From Pardosa pseudoannulata (Eukaryota; Arthropoda; Arachnida; Araneae; Lycosidae): 64,000 nucleotides of DNA. The position numbers were made by a program, and so were the translations under genes. Within the stretch, counting starts at the first letter, position 1. Each line of letters begins with the position of its first letter. The DNA is taken from positions 60,998,536 to 61,062,535 of the forward strand of contig CM063498.1 in the NCBI GenBank assembly GCA_032207245.1, in the 5' to 3' direction. Positions 1 through 13,730 of this stretch are shown here, one piece after another. The notes under the pieces were generated by a model. It saw only the letters and a program-made list of their open reading frames with translations. It searched no databases and was not told where the DNA came from.

Positions 1-1715
<1,715 letters not shown>

Positions 1716-1719
1716 AGGT

Positions 1720-4569
1720 TTCTACCTGACCCCCTTCAATTTTGATTAAATTTGGTATAGTAAGTGACTTCATGGTAATAAAGAAAATCCCCAAATCTTA
1801 TGTTCAAATAATAATTGGTTTGGGAGTTATAAGGCTTTAAATTTGCCAGATTTGTCTAAAAAGTACACTATCGGCATACCTTTAAATTACACTTGCTACT
1901 CACCTAATTAAGCTAGAGATATGTGCAAGGTGTTATTTTAAACCTTTTTTAATAGGCTTTCATATGATATACAACACATGATGACTTGAAAATTTTTTTA
2001 AAAATTTAAATTTAAATTAAAATTTAAAATTTAAATTTCTCAAAAAGCCAAGTTTTTAAAATTTTGAAAAAATCTCAAAAATTGCTCATATTATTGTTAA
2101 TTAATCCTCAAAGTTTCATGTTGGGATCATAATGGGATCACAAGCTACAAAAGTTTTTTGTTTGATATATTTACTATTGCAATAACGAAAATGAGAACAT
2201 GCATTCATTACTTTTAATCTAACTCATCTGTATAGGATGGCATTAATGTTTACACACTACCTTATCGACATATACTCTAGTAAATAGTACATTTAACATT
2301 TGTGAAGATTTTAGAATGAAGAAAAATTATTAAAGTGCATTACTTTTGATGGATGGTGCTACTTATTTAGTTGAAACTGGTAGAAAGCTTTATGTGTTTT
2401 TTAGAATTTCTACTTCAGAAAGAATATACATTGGTCCTGTTGGAGTTAAAGGATCCACCTTACACATAACATCGGAAATTGGAATCCATAGTACATCTGG
2501 CTTATATAGATATAAAAAAAGATGGTGATGGTCCAGATGAGTGAAGGAATGTCACTTTTACCTCTTCAGAGTTTTTCTCTTCTTTCTCTTAACATAAATG
2601 TAAGCCACCAGTTGCAATTATAAACAGCAGTAATATAGCCATTTTTATCAGCAAATAGAAGCTTTTATTGTGATGCTATCGCAGTTTGCATCAATAAATC
2701 TTGTGAAAAGGAAAATGTCTTCTCAAAGACTTTTGTTTTTGATTCTGTGGGTATAAAAGCATGATATTTCTGAGTCCCAGGAATTGCAAAAGCATTTTTA
2801 AATTGGTCATCTAGAAATATAGCTGTAGAAACATGTTCTTCTTGGGTTGAAAAAAAAATGTATTCCTGTGATGTTTTCCTGTGCCCAGTTAAAAAGTTGT
2901 TGTGGTGTAAGTATTTGATTTTTATATGGTCGTTGTAGGCTTGCTCAAGCCGCTAACTCTTGAGTGTACCTCCTACCCCATCACAAGGTCCTTTACCATG
3001 AGCTGTTGTCCAAAAATGCCATTCTGCCTCAATGCCAAAATCTTCCTTATGTAAGCATAAATTGGCAAAGTTTTTCTTATTTATATATTGTGCAGATGAC
3101 CCATCTGAGAAATAAAATATTTTCCTTGCACTTTTTTTTAAATTCTGTCTTAAAAAAAGTAATAAGCTTCTTTTGAAAACAGTAAACTGCTACTGTATTG
3201 GGCTTCAAACAGTCTTAAATTACAATGTATGTAAAGTGGTCAATTCCAAACTTCCCTTTGTAATATACAACAAATGGGGGAGTTGTAGATTGAACATTAG
3301 TCCAGTGGCAGCTCTGGGCCTCATCCTGTATAACAAATAAGTAATTTTCAGCAAAATCAAGAACTACAAACTCTGAATCTTTTAAATTTCCTTTTATATT
3401 GTTTATAAATGAATTTTGTTGTTTCACCACAAAGTAATGATAAACTAATACAGACATTTTCTCACAAAATAAGTCAATAAATTCTGATGCTGACTTTTGT
3501 ATTGTTTCTAAAGAGCTCCTATCAACAGAAATCCACTGATTGAAAATGACCTTTTCCACCATATTTTCATCGAATGTTTCACCAAGTATGGTTTTTAATT
3601 ATGTAGTCCCAGAACATGATGTACACTCTCCCATGTGGCAGCTGACTGATGCTGGATTACAAATCATCATAGCAAAGGCAGTCCTTGTATGTGTTAATTT
3701 TTCCATGTGTTAATGGAAGCTAATTTGGTATTTTATAGCTTGTGATCCCATTATAATCCCAATGTACTATGTCACAATGTATGAAGCCAGATGTACTATG
3801 AATTCCAATTTCAGATGTTATGTGTAAGGTGAATCCTTTAACTCTAACAGGACCAATGTATATTCTTTCTGAAGTAGAAATTCTCAAAATACATAAAGCT
3901 TTCTATCAGTTTCAACTAAATAAGTAGCACCATCCATCAAAAGTAATGCACTTTAATGATTTTTCTTCATTCTAAAATCTTCACAAATGTTAAATGTACT
4001 ATTTACTAGAGTATATGTCGATAAGGTAGTGTGTAAACATTAATGCCATCCTATACAGATGAGTTAGATTAAAAGTAATGAATGCATGTTCTCATTTTCG
4101 TTATTGCAATAGTAAATATATCAAACAAAAAACTTTTGTAGCTTGTGATCCCATTATGATCCCAACATGGGACTTTGAGGATTAATTAACAATAATATGA
4201 GCAATTTTTGAGATTTCTTTCAAAATTTTTAAAAACTTGGCATTTTGAAAAATTTAAATTTTAAATTTTAAATTTAAATTTAAATTTTTAAAAAAATTTT
4301 CAAGTCATCATGTGTTGTATATCATATGAAAGCCCATTAAAAAAGGTTTAAAATAACACCTTGCACATATCTCTAGCTTAATTAGGTGAGTAGCAAGTGT
4401 AATTTAAAGGTATGCCGATAGTGTATTTTTTAGACAAATCTGGCAACTTTAAAGCCTTATAACTCCCAAACCAATTATTATTTGAACATAAGATTTGGGG
4501 ATTTTCTTTATTACCACGAATCCACATACTATACCAAATTTAATCAAAATTGGAGGGGGTCAGGTAGAA
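1720..4569. mobile_element. Foldback-type DNA transposon with ~785-bp inverted arms
   Basis: Left arm 1720-2503 and right arm 3783-4569 are reverse complements with scattered mismatches. The outer ends read TTCTACCTGACCCCC inward on both sides. The arms contain an AT-only palindromic tract (about 1995-2035 and 4250-4290). The 1.28-kb centre holds a broken transposase-like gene on the minus strand (3215-3706). No clear target duplication flanks the ends. Divergence between the arms and stops in the gene show that this copy is dead. The superfamily could not be named from the termini. Confidence 0.8.
3215..3706 (-). pseudogene. Broken transposase-like gene inside the foldback element
   Basis: A frame of 164 codons runs on the minus strand from an ATG at 3706 (MEKLTHTRTAFAMM) to 3215, with one in-frame TAA near 3600. 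It includes a cysteine-bearing stretch (CNPASVSCHMGECTSC). Further on comes VVLDFAENYLFVIQDEAQ, followed by a His-Trp pair and PFVVYY. I recall this layout, a Cys motif and then an acidic DFAENY motif, from uncharacterised proteins of invertebrate cut-and-paste transposons. The Asp in LDFAENY could be a catalytic DDE residue, which is inference. Both the N- and C-terminal parts are missing. It sits between the two inverted arms, as expected for the element's own enzyme. Confidence 0.6.
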
Positions 4570-4697
4570 TTTGTTCTAAAATTGTGTTGATTTCACATGG
4601 ACCGAATGTTTCTACCTGCCGCTAACAGTAATTGTCGGCTGTGAAAGGTCACCTTCCGTTCTTCTTTCGCTGGGGTCATCTAACGGATCGTTACAAT

Positions 4698-4751
4698 ATA
4701 CATACATACATACATACATATACATATGTATATATATATACATATATATAC

Positions 4752-4798
<47 letters not shown>

Positions 4799-4835
4799 AA
4801 CATATATGTGTGTGTGTGTGTATCTATACATATAT
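4698..4835. repeat. TA/TACA microsatellite
   Basis: Interrupted runs of TACA and TA, followed by a short GT run. It lies just outside the right arm of the foldback element. Frames through it are low-complexity artefacts. Confidence 0.95.
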
Positions 4836-5044
4836 ATATTAGGGTACATCAAACATCCCCTTTCAACAAACCACTTTGTTCTCAAACTGAAAATGTTCTA
4901 CTATTCAAAAAGATCTGCAATGCGAAATATTTTTGTTTTCTAAACAAATTTAGAGTGTTCTTTCAACGCAACTTTCATAATTCAGATTTTCCACATAAAA
5001 TCACTAAATTTAATAGTTTTGTTACCTAACTACTTTTATAAATT

Positions 5045-6297
5045 GTTAAATATATTTTATAATATTCTAGGAATGACTATTTTAATGAAAAAATGGATCA
5101 TGAAGATATTAAATATTAAGTATATAATGTTAATAAGTAAATTATACACCCGACCCAGCTTACGCCATACGGGGATAATATAATGTTAAATAAAATTAAA
5201 TGTCTAAGGTAAGCTACATTATTCGGAGATCTGAGCTAAATAATATAAATAACGTAAAACAGATGGAAGATAAACTAGCCTTAAAGTTTCCTTTACGTTT
5301 TGTGTATGTAGAAAAGCAAGTAAAGAACGAAAAAAAGACTTTTCTTTCCTTTAGCCTTAGGCAATACAAATGGCTTGTAGTTGCTGCCTAGTGATCCTCT
5401 GTGTTAAATATATTTTATAATATTCTAGGAATAACTATTTTGATGAAAAAAATGGATCATGAAGATATTAAATATTAAGTATATAATGTTAATAAATTAA
5501 ATGTCTAAGGTAAGCTACATTATTCGGAGATCTGAGCTAAATAATATAAACAACGTAAAACAGATGGAAGATAAACTAGCCTTAAAGTTTCCTTTACGTT
5601 TTGTGTATGTAGAAAAGCAAGTAAAGAACGAAAAAAAGACTTTTCTTTCCTTTAGCCTTAGGCAATACAAATGGCTTGTAGTTGCTGCCTAGTGATCCTC
5701 TGTGTTAAAAATATTTTATAATATTCTAGGAATGACTATTTTAATGAAAAAATGGATCATGAAGATATTAAATATTAAGTATATAATGTTAATAAATTAA
5801 ATGTCTAAGGTAAGCTACATTATTCGGAGATCTGAGCTAAATAATATAAATAACGTAAAACAGATGGAAGATAAACTAGCCTTAAAGTTTCCTTTACGTT
5901 TTGTGTATGTAGAAAAGCAAGTAAAGAACGAAAAAAAGACTTTTCTTTCCTTTAGCCTTAGGCAATACAAATGGCTTGTAGTTGCTGCCTAGTGATCCTC
6001 TGAGAAAAATATTTTATAATATTCTAGGAATAACTATTTTAATTAAAAAATTGATCATGAAGATATTTAATATTAAGTATATAATGTTTAATAAATTAAA
6101 TGTCTAAGGTAAGCTACATTATTTGGAGATATGAGCCAAATAATATAAACAACGTAAAACAATGGAAGATAAACTAGCGTTAAAGTTTCCTTTACGTTTT
6201 GTGTATGTAGAAAAGCAAGTAAAGAACGAAAAAAAGACTTTTTTTCCTTTAGGCAATACAAATGGCTTGTAGTTGCTGCCTAGTGATCCTCTGAGAA
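5045..6297 (+). repeat. Tandem array, four ~300-bp units
   Basis: Units begin near 5045, 5403, 5703 and 6003 and end with CCTAGTGATCCTCTG. Units 2 and 3 are nearly identical. Unit 1 carries an extra ~58 bp (about 5132-5190) bounded by a short repeat of ATAATGTTAA. Unit 4 has small deletions. Units 1-3 share a 63-codon open frame (MSKVSYIIRRSELNN...) at 5200, 5501 and 5801. Unit 4 breaks it by frameshift. The visible substitution within the frame is synonymous, but the copies are too young for that to indicate selection. Treated as a minisatellite-like array, not a gene family. Confidence 0.95.
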
Positions 6298-7081
6298 AAA
6301 TAAAGGATTATTTTCTCTATACTGACTATAGGTCTTCAATACCCATTCGCAATGAATTAATCATTTGTGATTTCAAATGTATAGTTAAAGATTAGTGATA
6401 TTTTCTCCATGGCTAGAAAGAGATTCTTTCAAATACTTTAATGAGCACAAAACCACAGCAGTGAAGGGGGGACTTACAGCTAGACAAAAAATAATGGGTG
6501 AAAAAATTAATATAGAGTAAAAAACTAAAATGGTGGAGGAGAGAGCGTACCGTTCGTATACATCCCACGAATTTCACACTTGATTACAAGTGGCAGTTCC
6601 TAAATAAACATTTTCAGCTTAGAGCCAGAAGACTCAATCTGTAGAGACAGCTATTTTTAACTCTTTCCGACACGCCCTACTGCGATATTTAATCTTAATG
6701 GGACGTTATTTGTCATAGTCGAAAAAAAAAAGATAGCTATGAAAAAAAAGAGAAACATTTTGTCACCAGCATTATTGCTATTTCTCAGCTTTTCGAGTCA
6801 GGCCTCTGCGGCCGTTGGAACCAAAAAAATCTATTTTTACATCATCGCCAGTTTGCGGACTCTGGCTATAATTAAATATATTTTGGTATTTATTGCTTTC
6901 TCTGTTGGAAAGAAAATATAAGGAGATAAAACGTTAAATATCGCCTACGAGTAAAGCTTAAATTGTACATCTTCCATTTATTGTAACTCTTGCTACAGTG
7001 TCTGGTGTTACTCGAGCTTTAAGCAAAGTAAAAATTTTCATTTCTATTAGGCAGATCAAAATAATGTTTTTGAACCATCAG
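6298..7081. other. No gene seen
   Basis: A short frame at 6739-6921 begins with lysines followed by a hydrophobic run. It lacks homology I recognise, splice context or codon evidence. Nothing else was seen. Confidence 0.4.
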
Positions 7082-7089
7082 GTTTATTC

Positions 7090-8319
7090 CAGTGGCTTGC
7101 GGTCCATATGTGCAGGGTGTGCACTGCACACTCTGGCAAAATTATGAGGGACAATAATTTTTTGCACCTAATTCTACCTATCTTTATACGGTATATAATA
7201 AATATTATTTCTAATATATTCAAATATTATGTTGATTTTCTTGCTTGTATTCCAGCAGTGCGTGCGGTACTAGATGCTGCACCACGTAGCGCGCAAACGA
7301 ACATAGGAAGTTCTGATGTGTACGCACTGTTTACTAAATTGAAAATCACGCTTTATATGTATAGAAGAACAGCATACTATGGCACTGAGGCAAGTGCAGC
7401 TATTTTTCCTGCACTTGGCATTCAGAATCATCCGAAGGTACGGTTTATTAAGCGTTGTATTAGAGCGGGGACTTACGTGCTGAAGCGATTTTGGTTTTTT
7501 AACTGATTAACTGGCCATACGATTGCAGACGGTTAATGTTTAAATTTATACATTGTTAGAATTTGTTTTCATAGAAATATAAAAGAAATATTTCATCAAT
7601 ATAAAGTGAAATGTTTTAGTGTAGTAAATTAATTTCGGTGATGTATTATATTTATTGAAATAATTAGCTGAAAAACAATGTTGTTTTGTTTTAAAGAAAC
7701 GAATTATAACAGAACAGTCCAAATTTTGCCATTCATTGTGTCTTACAGACAGTATATAAGTTATATCTGTAACACAATATACCTGGTTTTGTTTTTAAAA
7801 ATTGTCAAGATGTTTTTCGCAGAATATATGATTTCTAAATGTTAAAAACAACTAATAAATATAATTTAATCCACAGACCGAACAAGAAACAGCTCGCTCT
7901 ATTGTGCCAGCGTGCAGTGAAATCCTCTGCACGTGGAACAGACGTTCGGTTTGTTGGCACCAATGAGTATCCGGATGAGGCACAGCAGCGTCTGGCGCCA
8001 CGTGATGCTACGTTTGCTGAACATATAAAAGTTTTTCGTGGAAGCCCGAATCGCTCCTTTTTCGACGCCGATATGATACCATACAACAAAAGACATGAAT
8101 TTTGCTTCAGTGCTAGTAGAATTCTCATGTTTAGCTGTTTGTATAGTTATAACTCGACTACTCGTAGGTAAATATTTTATTTATTGTATTCTTTAAATTT
8201 ATATTCATAATAAATAACCCGTTTCAGAATGGAGAACTCAGATGTCTCAATAATTAAAGATTTATTGGAAAATCCATGTTATCTGCACACCCTGTATGAA
8301 AATCTACCGCACGCCACTG
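7090..8319. mobile_element. hAT-like element, 1,230 bp, with 8-bp target duplication
   Basis: The left end reads CAGTGGCTTGCGG and the right end, reversed, CAGTGGCGTGCGG. Both continue to a shared CAGGGTGTGCA. The element is flanked by a perfect 8-bp duplication GTTTATTC (7082-7089 and 8320-8327). CAGTGGCG-type ends and 8-bp duplications are hallmarks of the hAT superfamily. No hAT transposase motif was recognised inside. Instead there are two GC-richer islands (about 7250-7440 and 7880-8110) with good splice signals (see 7379-8393). It is therefore probably non-autonomous and may carry captured sequence. Confidence 0.85.
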
Positions 8320-8393
8320 GTTTATTCATTTTTGTCTTATTTTGGTTCGAGTTAAATTCCGCAAAATGTTATGAAGCTCGAATAAAATGGTAG
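7379..8393 (+). CDS. Candidate three-exon reading frame inside the hAT-like element
   Basis: Three GC-richer segments are bounded by consensus splice sites: 7379-7437 (donor GAAG|GTACGG), 7877-8167 (acceptor CCACAG, donor GTAG|GTAAAT) and 8228-8393 (acceptor GTTTCAG). Joined, they give one uninterrupted frame of 171 codons from ATG at 7379 to TAG at 8391. Both introns are phase 2, and the second is only 60 bp. The middle exon encodes a basic segment with GTDVRFVGTNEYPDEAQQR. No family was recognised. The last exon crosses the right terminal repeat of the hAT-like element and ends outside it, so its C-terminus may be chance. An alternative first exon is possible, since a longer frame covers 7108-7506. 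This could be a gene fragment captured by the element, or coincidence. Confidence 0.28.
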
Positions 8394-8527
8394 ATTTTAC
8401 TTTAAAAAAATGTAAATTTGTATAAATACTACACAAACAAATGGACGGGCAGTTTACTAACTTTAAGATTTAAGAATGTATAAATCCCTAACTTAAAGTC
8501 ACTTTATAACAATGTAAAATGTTAATA

Positions 8528-9436
8528 CAGTGGACACAGCTTAATGTGATCACGGTTGATGTTATTAATCGCTTATTGTTACCGAAATCACTTGGTCCCG
8601 ATTTTCTCTACAAATGTTAAATATATCGCTTTATGTGATCATGACATCGATTAATGTTATCAGTTTTCGAACCTCATTTTAACTGGCAAAGGAGTATTCA
8701 CATTGTATTCAGAAGAAATCCATTCTTTTCTTTCCCTTCGCTGTTATTTGAATTTCCAAGAATTCTTACTCTTCCACCCAGGGAAATGGAGAATGAAAAA
8801 AAAAGTTGGAAATTACACGTTCTTGGAATTTTTCAGAAATACGCATACCCTGCTGGTGGTCAATGATTGTCAGATAAGCAGAAGGCTACATATTCTTATT
8901 GGAACTGAGAAGGAGCATATTCACATTTTATGCCTTGCTCGCTTACATGCAGCTTGTCGATATGGAAGCCGGAAAGTGAAATGATTTAACATTAAAACAA
9001 AAAACCGAAATTTTAAATCATTATGACAGGTTGATGGAACTAATGAGTCAGATGGAAAATCTCTTGATATTGAGCCACCTCTTACAAGTGCTGAAATGAG
9101 AAATGCATTGAAAGTGTGGAGTACAAAACCACTCGGATCACTGTAAAAAGCATTATGATTACGAACAATTTATCCATGAGCTTCTTAGAAAAAACTGTAG
9201 ATAGTCAACAATTGATGAATTTTTTTTATTATGTATACAATTCTTATGTTTTAAAGGGTAATAAACAGTACATAAATATAAGATGAATTTTTTTTAATTT
9301 TTTTTTAATTTAGTAAGTGTGAATTAAAGAGGGGAGATAAATTTATCTAATTTTGCATATCGTTTATTGTTATCAAGCGGTTATTGATATCAAAATCACG
9401 GTGTTCCAAACTGATCACATTAAGCGTAGTCTACTG
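8528..9436 (+). mobile_element. pogo/Tigger-like element, internally deleted
   Basis: Terminal inverted repeats read CAGTGGACACAGCTTAATG on the left and CAGTAGACTACGCTTAATG on the right (reversed). Both sides are flanked by TA (8526-8527 and 9437-9438). Further subterminal matching includes TGTGATCA and the ATCGCTTATTGTTA/AACCGCTTGATAAC region. The interior retains only the ends of a CENP-B-type transposase. TA duplication, end sequence and protein remnant together indicate the pogo branch of Tc1/mariner. Confidence 0.85.
8962..9147 (+). pseudogene. CENP-B/Tigger-type transposase remnant
   Basis: The segment LTLKQKTEILNHYD (about 8984-9025) matches the N-terminal helix-turn-helix start of Tigger/CENP-B-like transposases. 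It is preceded by MEAGK and one in-frame stop. After a frame change near 9030 a second frame reads DGTNESDGKSLDIEPP and then TSAEMRNALKVW, ending at a TAA at 9145-9147. That resembles the acidic C-terminal tail of the same family. The DDE catalytic core is absent, so the element was reduced to the two protein ends. The frame change probably marks the deletion junction. Confidence 0.7.
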
Positions 9437-9581
9437 TATTTATTGTCTGAATGTACCGTCTTTTATTTCTTTTAGAATCAACCAGTCCTCTTATGAGGAT
9501 CCTTGAATTTTCTTAACAGGATCATGCTGAACGAATTGTTTTTCCTAATGGTCTAGAATGTAATTTAAAGTATGACAAATC

Positions 9582-9915
9582 CAAGGCCGTAGGCAGGGGG
9601 AGAGATTTGGGGGACAGGTCCCCCCCCCCCGAAACTTTGAAAGACCATTTTGTTGATAGACAATGTCCCACTTTTGTGTGTTTATGGGTTATCTGCCTAG
9701 CTGTTAATGAACAAGGACAGTTATTCTCTTAGAAAAAAACCGCTGAGACCATAAAAGTTTTGCTAGGCCACTGGCCGGAAATACAACATTGTATTTTTGG
9801 CATTGTATTCTGAAAATACAGTGTTTATTCTTACATCAATTGAAGTATCATTCACAAATAAAGATGTCTTTCTCCCTCGGTCCCCCTCCGAAAATAATTT
9901 CTGGCTACGGCCCTG
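9582..9915. mobile_element. hAT MITE, 334 bp, perfect 8-bp target duplication
   Basis: The ends read CAAGGCCGTAGGCAG and, reversed, CAGGGCCGTAGCCAG. The latter is the widespread hAT terminus. GACAAATC is duplicated exactly at 9574-9581 and 9916-9923. There is a C10 homopolymer near 9625. No coding content. Confidence 0.93.
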
Positions 9916-9923
9916 GACAAATC

Positions 9924-12080
9924 ACATAATGACAATTTCTCTTTGATTTTTGTGTAAGTGCTATAGATGATTAACACGGTGGATCTATTTCCTTGATAAT
10001 GAATTCTAACCTATGAAAAAGCTTTCTACCGTGTTGTAATGTTATTTATTTCTGCATATTCTTCTTACGCGATATCAGTATTGCATCAAGTATATAATCC
10101 CATAGCTGTAAAAAGAAAAATGCGAATTCTGTTTATTCTAAAGTCTAAAAGTACCAAAAATAATGTAACTGTCGGAATAGCATACTAGATATTAATTTTT
10201 TGAGAGAATCATGTCGTCATGAAAGAAGCTCTTTCTTAATTTAAAACTACCATTTTGAGAATAGCACTAAACACTACGTTATATAAATCTTATTACCCTA
10301 ATTAATGTTGTTAATGAATTGATATATAGTTTTTCATCAATATTTAAAAATTACTAAAATAAAAATCATTCAAGAAAAACGATAAGGATACGATAAGAAA
10401 AAATTTCTATCTATTAGAATCTTTGGAATTCACTATTGAAAATTTTCTCACCGTTTAATTATTCATACATTATCTGGAAGAAAAATATGTTTCCTGTGTT
10501 TACTTTGCAGTAAAAACTGTTGGATGAAGGAAAGAACATATTTTGTAGGAAGGCACCCCCTCTCTTTGTCAACAAACACTTATCCAAAAGCAATTTTTCA
10601 GTCACAGCAAAAACTTTTCTATTCTTTTCCAAAGAATTGGTTAAGATGGAATAATTTTTACCATAAATATTAAGATCATAAAAAGTCAAAAATTTTAAAA
10701 TTTAGAATATCTATAATAGTGTAATAAAATAATTATTTTATATTATTTCAATTTAGAAAAAATATCTTGGTGCATATGCCCCTTTGCATTCTCCAGTTTG
10801 ATACTCCAGTGAACTGTAATCCTCATACTTACGACAGAAAATACTTTTGGAAACTATGTTAAATCTGATAATCAATCTAATTTAGTCAAACTAAAAATTA
10901 AACAGACTTCTTAAACAGTCTTAAATTGTAAAAAAAAAAAAAAATATGGAATTGTAAAAGTTATCTTTGCAGAGTATCAGCAATGTGTTTTAAATGTAAA
11001 TGAACATAAACAAACTTTTAAAAATAAAACTAACGTTTAATTTACTTAAAACATACAAAGAAAAGGTTTAAGGCAAATAAACATAGTATAGAATCCTTTA
11101 AACTGGTAACTTAAACTGTTAAACAATATTACTACAAGTAAAAGAAAAGCATTGAAAACGATTACAAAAATGAATACATTTGACCTTACTAAAATTTAGG
11201 CTAACCCAGAACCTCATAAAGCGAAGTTGTTTTGCACTCCTCATTACGCAGATCGACTTCTCAAGCCACAAACAAGTTAAAATGAACCGCTTAAGTAAGA
11301 ACTTGTGTTATTAAATTCGTTGGGATAAATTTCCCTTACCCAATTAGAAGCTGATTATTTTATGGAGTTGAGAAGTCGGCCTGGCCAAAGGTTAGATTAA
11401 GACACGTACTTTTGACTAGTATTTTGTGTATGAGTGAACAAACCAAGGTGTTTCATTTGGCAACAAAATCGTGTCAACAAAATCGCATTTCATATACACT
11501 TAATATATGGTCATTTGCTGAAAAATGTGTTTAAATACCTTGTTAGTCATGTAAGTTTACTAACGATAATCTGTGGTCGCTAGCAGCAAAATTATTCTAG
11601 TAGACTCGTGAATTTCTCACATCAAAAAAATGTTAAACTTTGTTAAAAATGCACCAAAAATAAATAAAAATCAGTTATGTTTATATATCCTCACAGAATA
11701 AACCTGAAAATCTATAGTCATTTTTTAACTACATTATGCAAAATTCTATAGCAATAAATATGTTAAAATAAACTTATATACAAAATTACTTTTACATAAT
11801 CAACAATAATAATATGAAATGAAATAACCTATCAGTGTGATTCGTTCTTACAGGAAATGTGTTAAATCAAGTCTAATTAGCATTATCAAATCAAAAGTAA
11901 CCAGACTGCTTTTGATATTCAAATCTAGGCCTACGTCATCCGAAGTTAGATTAAAAGCTTTGAGGAAAGTAAATGAGTGAATTTCTAAAACACAGCGTTA
12001 TATTTAATTGCGTAAGAACTCTAATCAATTTGTTATAACTTCAAAGTATCATTTATAATAATCTGTGAAATAGTGACGCA
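9924..12080. other. No gene seen; AT-rich
   Basis: The 77-codon minus-strand frame at 10459-10689 shows no recognisable domain or splice setting. No repeat or RNA gene was recognised. Confidence 0.4.
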
Positions 12081-13485
12081 TAGGCCGTTTAGGAGCAGGG
12101 CAGCCAATCATTTAAACAGCCAGATGTCTGAATATTTGAAGACAGATCATCTCAACGTCAAGAAAGAATTAAAAAAAATAGATATGTTATAAGAAGAACT
12201 GGGCAAGTCGCAAAAGAATGACAACTGCTTGTGATTGAGCTTGAAGATTCCACTGGAATTGCTGTACACGGCAAATGGTCTACAAATAGCTAACAGCAAG
12301 CAAGAGACCTCTATGCCAGAAAGACAAATATATGTGTTTCACTGTCTTCGCAAAAAAAATATGGAGCACTTTAATTGATGTAAAGATCATCGGTAAAGGA
12401 GTGATCCTGTGTTCCCTTTGCTGAAGTCGAGATTTAATTTTACAGATAACTTTAACCCTTTAAAGTTCATAATTAGAAATTCTTGGATATTTAATGGGAA
12501 TCGTTTATGATATTACCTATGAACCTTATAAAGGAGAAAATTAATGAAAACAAGTATATCAGGAGTTGTAGATGTGAGCAGTAGTTTAACTGTAAAACCC
12601 TCCCCCTGTACGGCTTGAAAATAATACTTCCATAAAATTTAAATTATATTTGAAAAATAATGAATAATTATCATTAATATTATGCAAAAAATAAATATAT
12701 AAACCATTTATAAGTGTTGTTTCATGTAAGCACTTTTATTTGGGATTATAAAACACGAAAAATATAATTCCTGATTGTTTCAAGCAAAACAAGTTTAAAA
12801 GTGTATATTTGAAAGTGAAAAATAAATAATGTAATTTGCTAACATCTATAGATAGTTATCAACTAACATCTAAAGATAACATCTATAGATAGTTTGATAA
12901 GTATCAAAAACGTAGAAAATCTAAAAAGTCATTCATATATCTTTAAACAGAAGAGGAAAAATAATTCTAACAGCTAGTTTCGCTGCGAAACCACTGTCCT
13001 TTTAAAGGGTTAAGAGTGCTTGAAATGTGAAGGGAGTCAGGAACACGAAATTATCACAAGCTTTATAGAATCCGACTGTTTCGGTAGTAAAGGTGGGATG
13101 GTATGGGGGAGGGAATAATGATCGATAAAAGTATAGGGAATAAAAATGTTCCTACACGTTTTCAACAGCGGGGTAAGATCTTAGAGCATCATGTAAGACT
13201 CTTCAGGGGTGCATATTGACTCGGCTTTATGAACAATAATGCTCTTTAACATCGAGCCAACCTCTTTAACAAATTCACTGAAGATGAAGAAGACATTGAG
13301 CGAATATCGTATCTAGCATAGAGTCCTGATGGTAACCCAGTAGAGAATTTATAAGACAACCTAAAAAAAAGCAATGTGTTGTAGACATCCTGTCCCTAGA
13401 GATATAAATGTTCTGAAGATAGCATTACTGGAAAAGTGGAGCTTAACTCCCCAACCTGAGTTCAACAACATTATTGTCAGCATGA
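12081..13485 (+). pseudogene. Dead Tc1-like transposase, split by a TTAA MITE
   Basis: Frameshifted pieces follow the order of a Tc1-family transposase. An HTH/linker region contains RRTGQ-like and KRMTTACD segments (about 12180-12235). Near 12425-12450 comes SRFNFTDN, matching the family's SDESRF motif. After the insertion, ESDCFGSKGGMVWG (about 13068-13110) matches the YGGGSVMVWGG motif. SPDGNPVENL (about 13321-13352) matches the SPDLNPIENLW motif that carries the last catalytic acid. PRDINVLKIALLEKW follows. Several stops and frame changes show that it is old. The MITE at 12456-13009 lies between the SRF and MVWG motifs. Terminal repeats were not identified. Confidence 0.8.
12456..13009. 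mobile_element. piggyBac-like MITE in TTAA, 554 bp
   Basis: It is flanked by TTAA at 12452-12455 and 13010-13013. The ends read CCCTTTAAAG and, reversed, CCCTTTAAAAG. TTAA duplication plus CCC-initial ends are typical of piggyBac-related non-autonomous elements. Near the right end is a short palindrome GTTTCGCTGCGAAAC. It is inserted in the Tc1 relic and is therefore younger than it. Confidence 0.8.
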
Positions 13486-13730
13486 AAACGTATACACAAA
13501 TCACATTCATATATGGATATCACATTTCATATTACATATGTAATGTTTCATTTTTTTATTATTCCTTTATTTTCTGTACTCTTTTTGTCATTTTATATAA
13601 ACTTTTTTATTGTTTCCTGCTGCAATTATATATTTTATACAGTGCTCTTAATTTTTTCCTTTGTATTTATGATCACAATGTTCTTTATCTTACAAAAAAA
13701 TTCATAAAATTACAGTCTCCACAGTTTTGG

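Noticed and set aside
5200..5992. Three identical 63-codon genes
   Set aside because: They are copies within a young tandem array; no promoter, splice or homology support.
6739..6921. Small secreted protein with signal-like start
   Set aside because: Only the Lys-then-hydrophobic start is suggestive; the rest is an AT-rich chance frame with no neighbours or splice sites.
7835..8128. Minus-strand frame of 97 codons
   Set aside because: Antisense shadow of the GC-richer exon-like segment; splice signals support only the plus strand.
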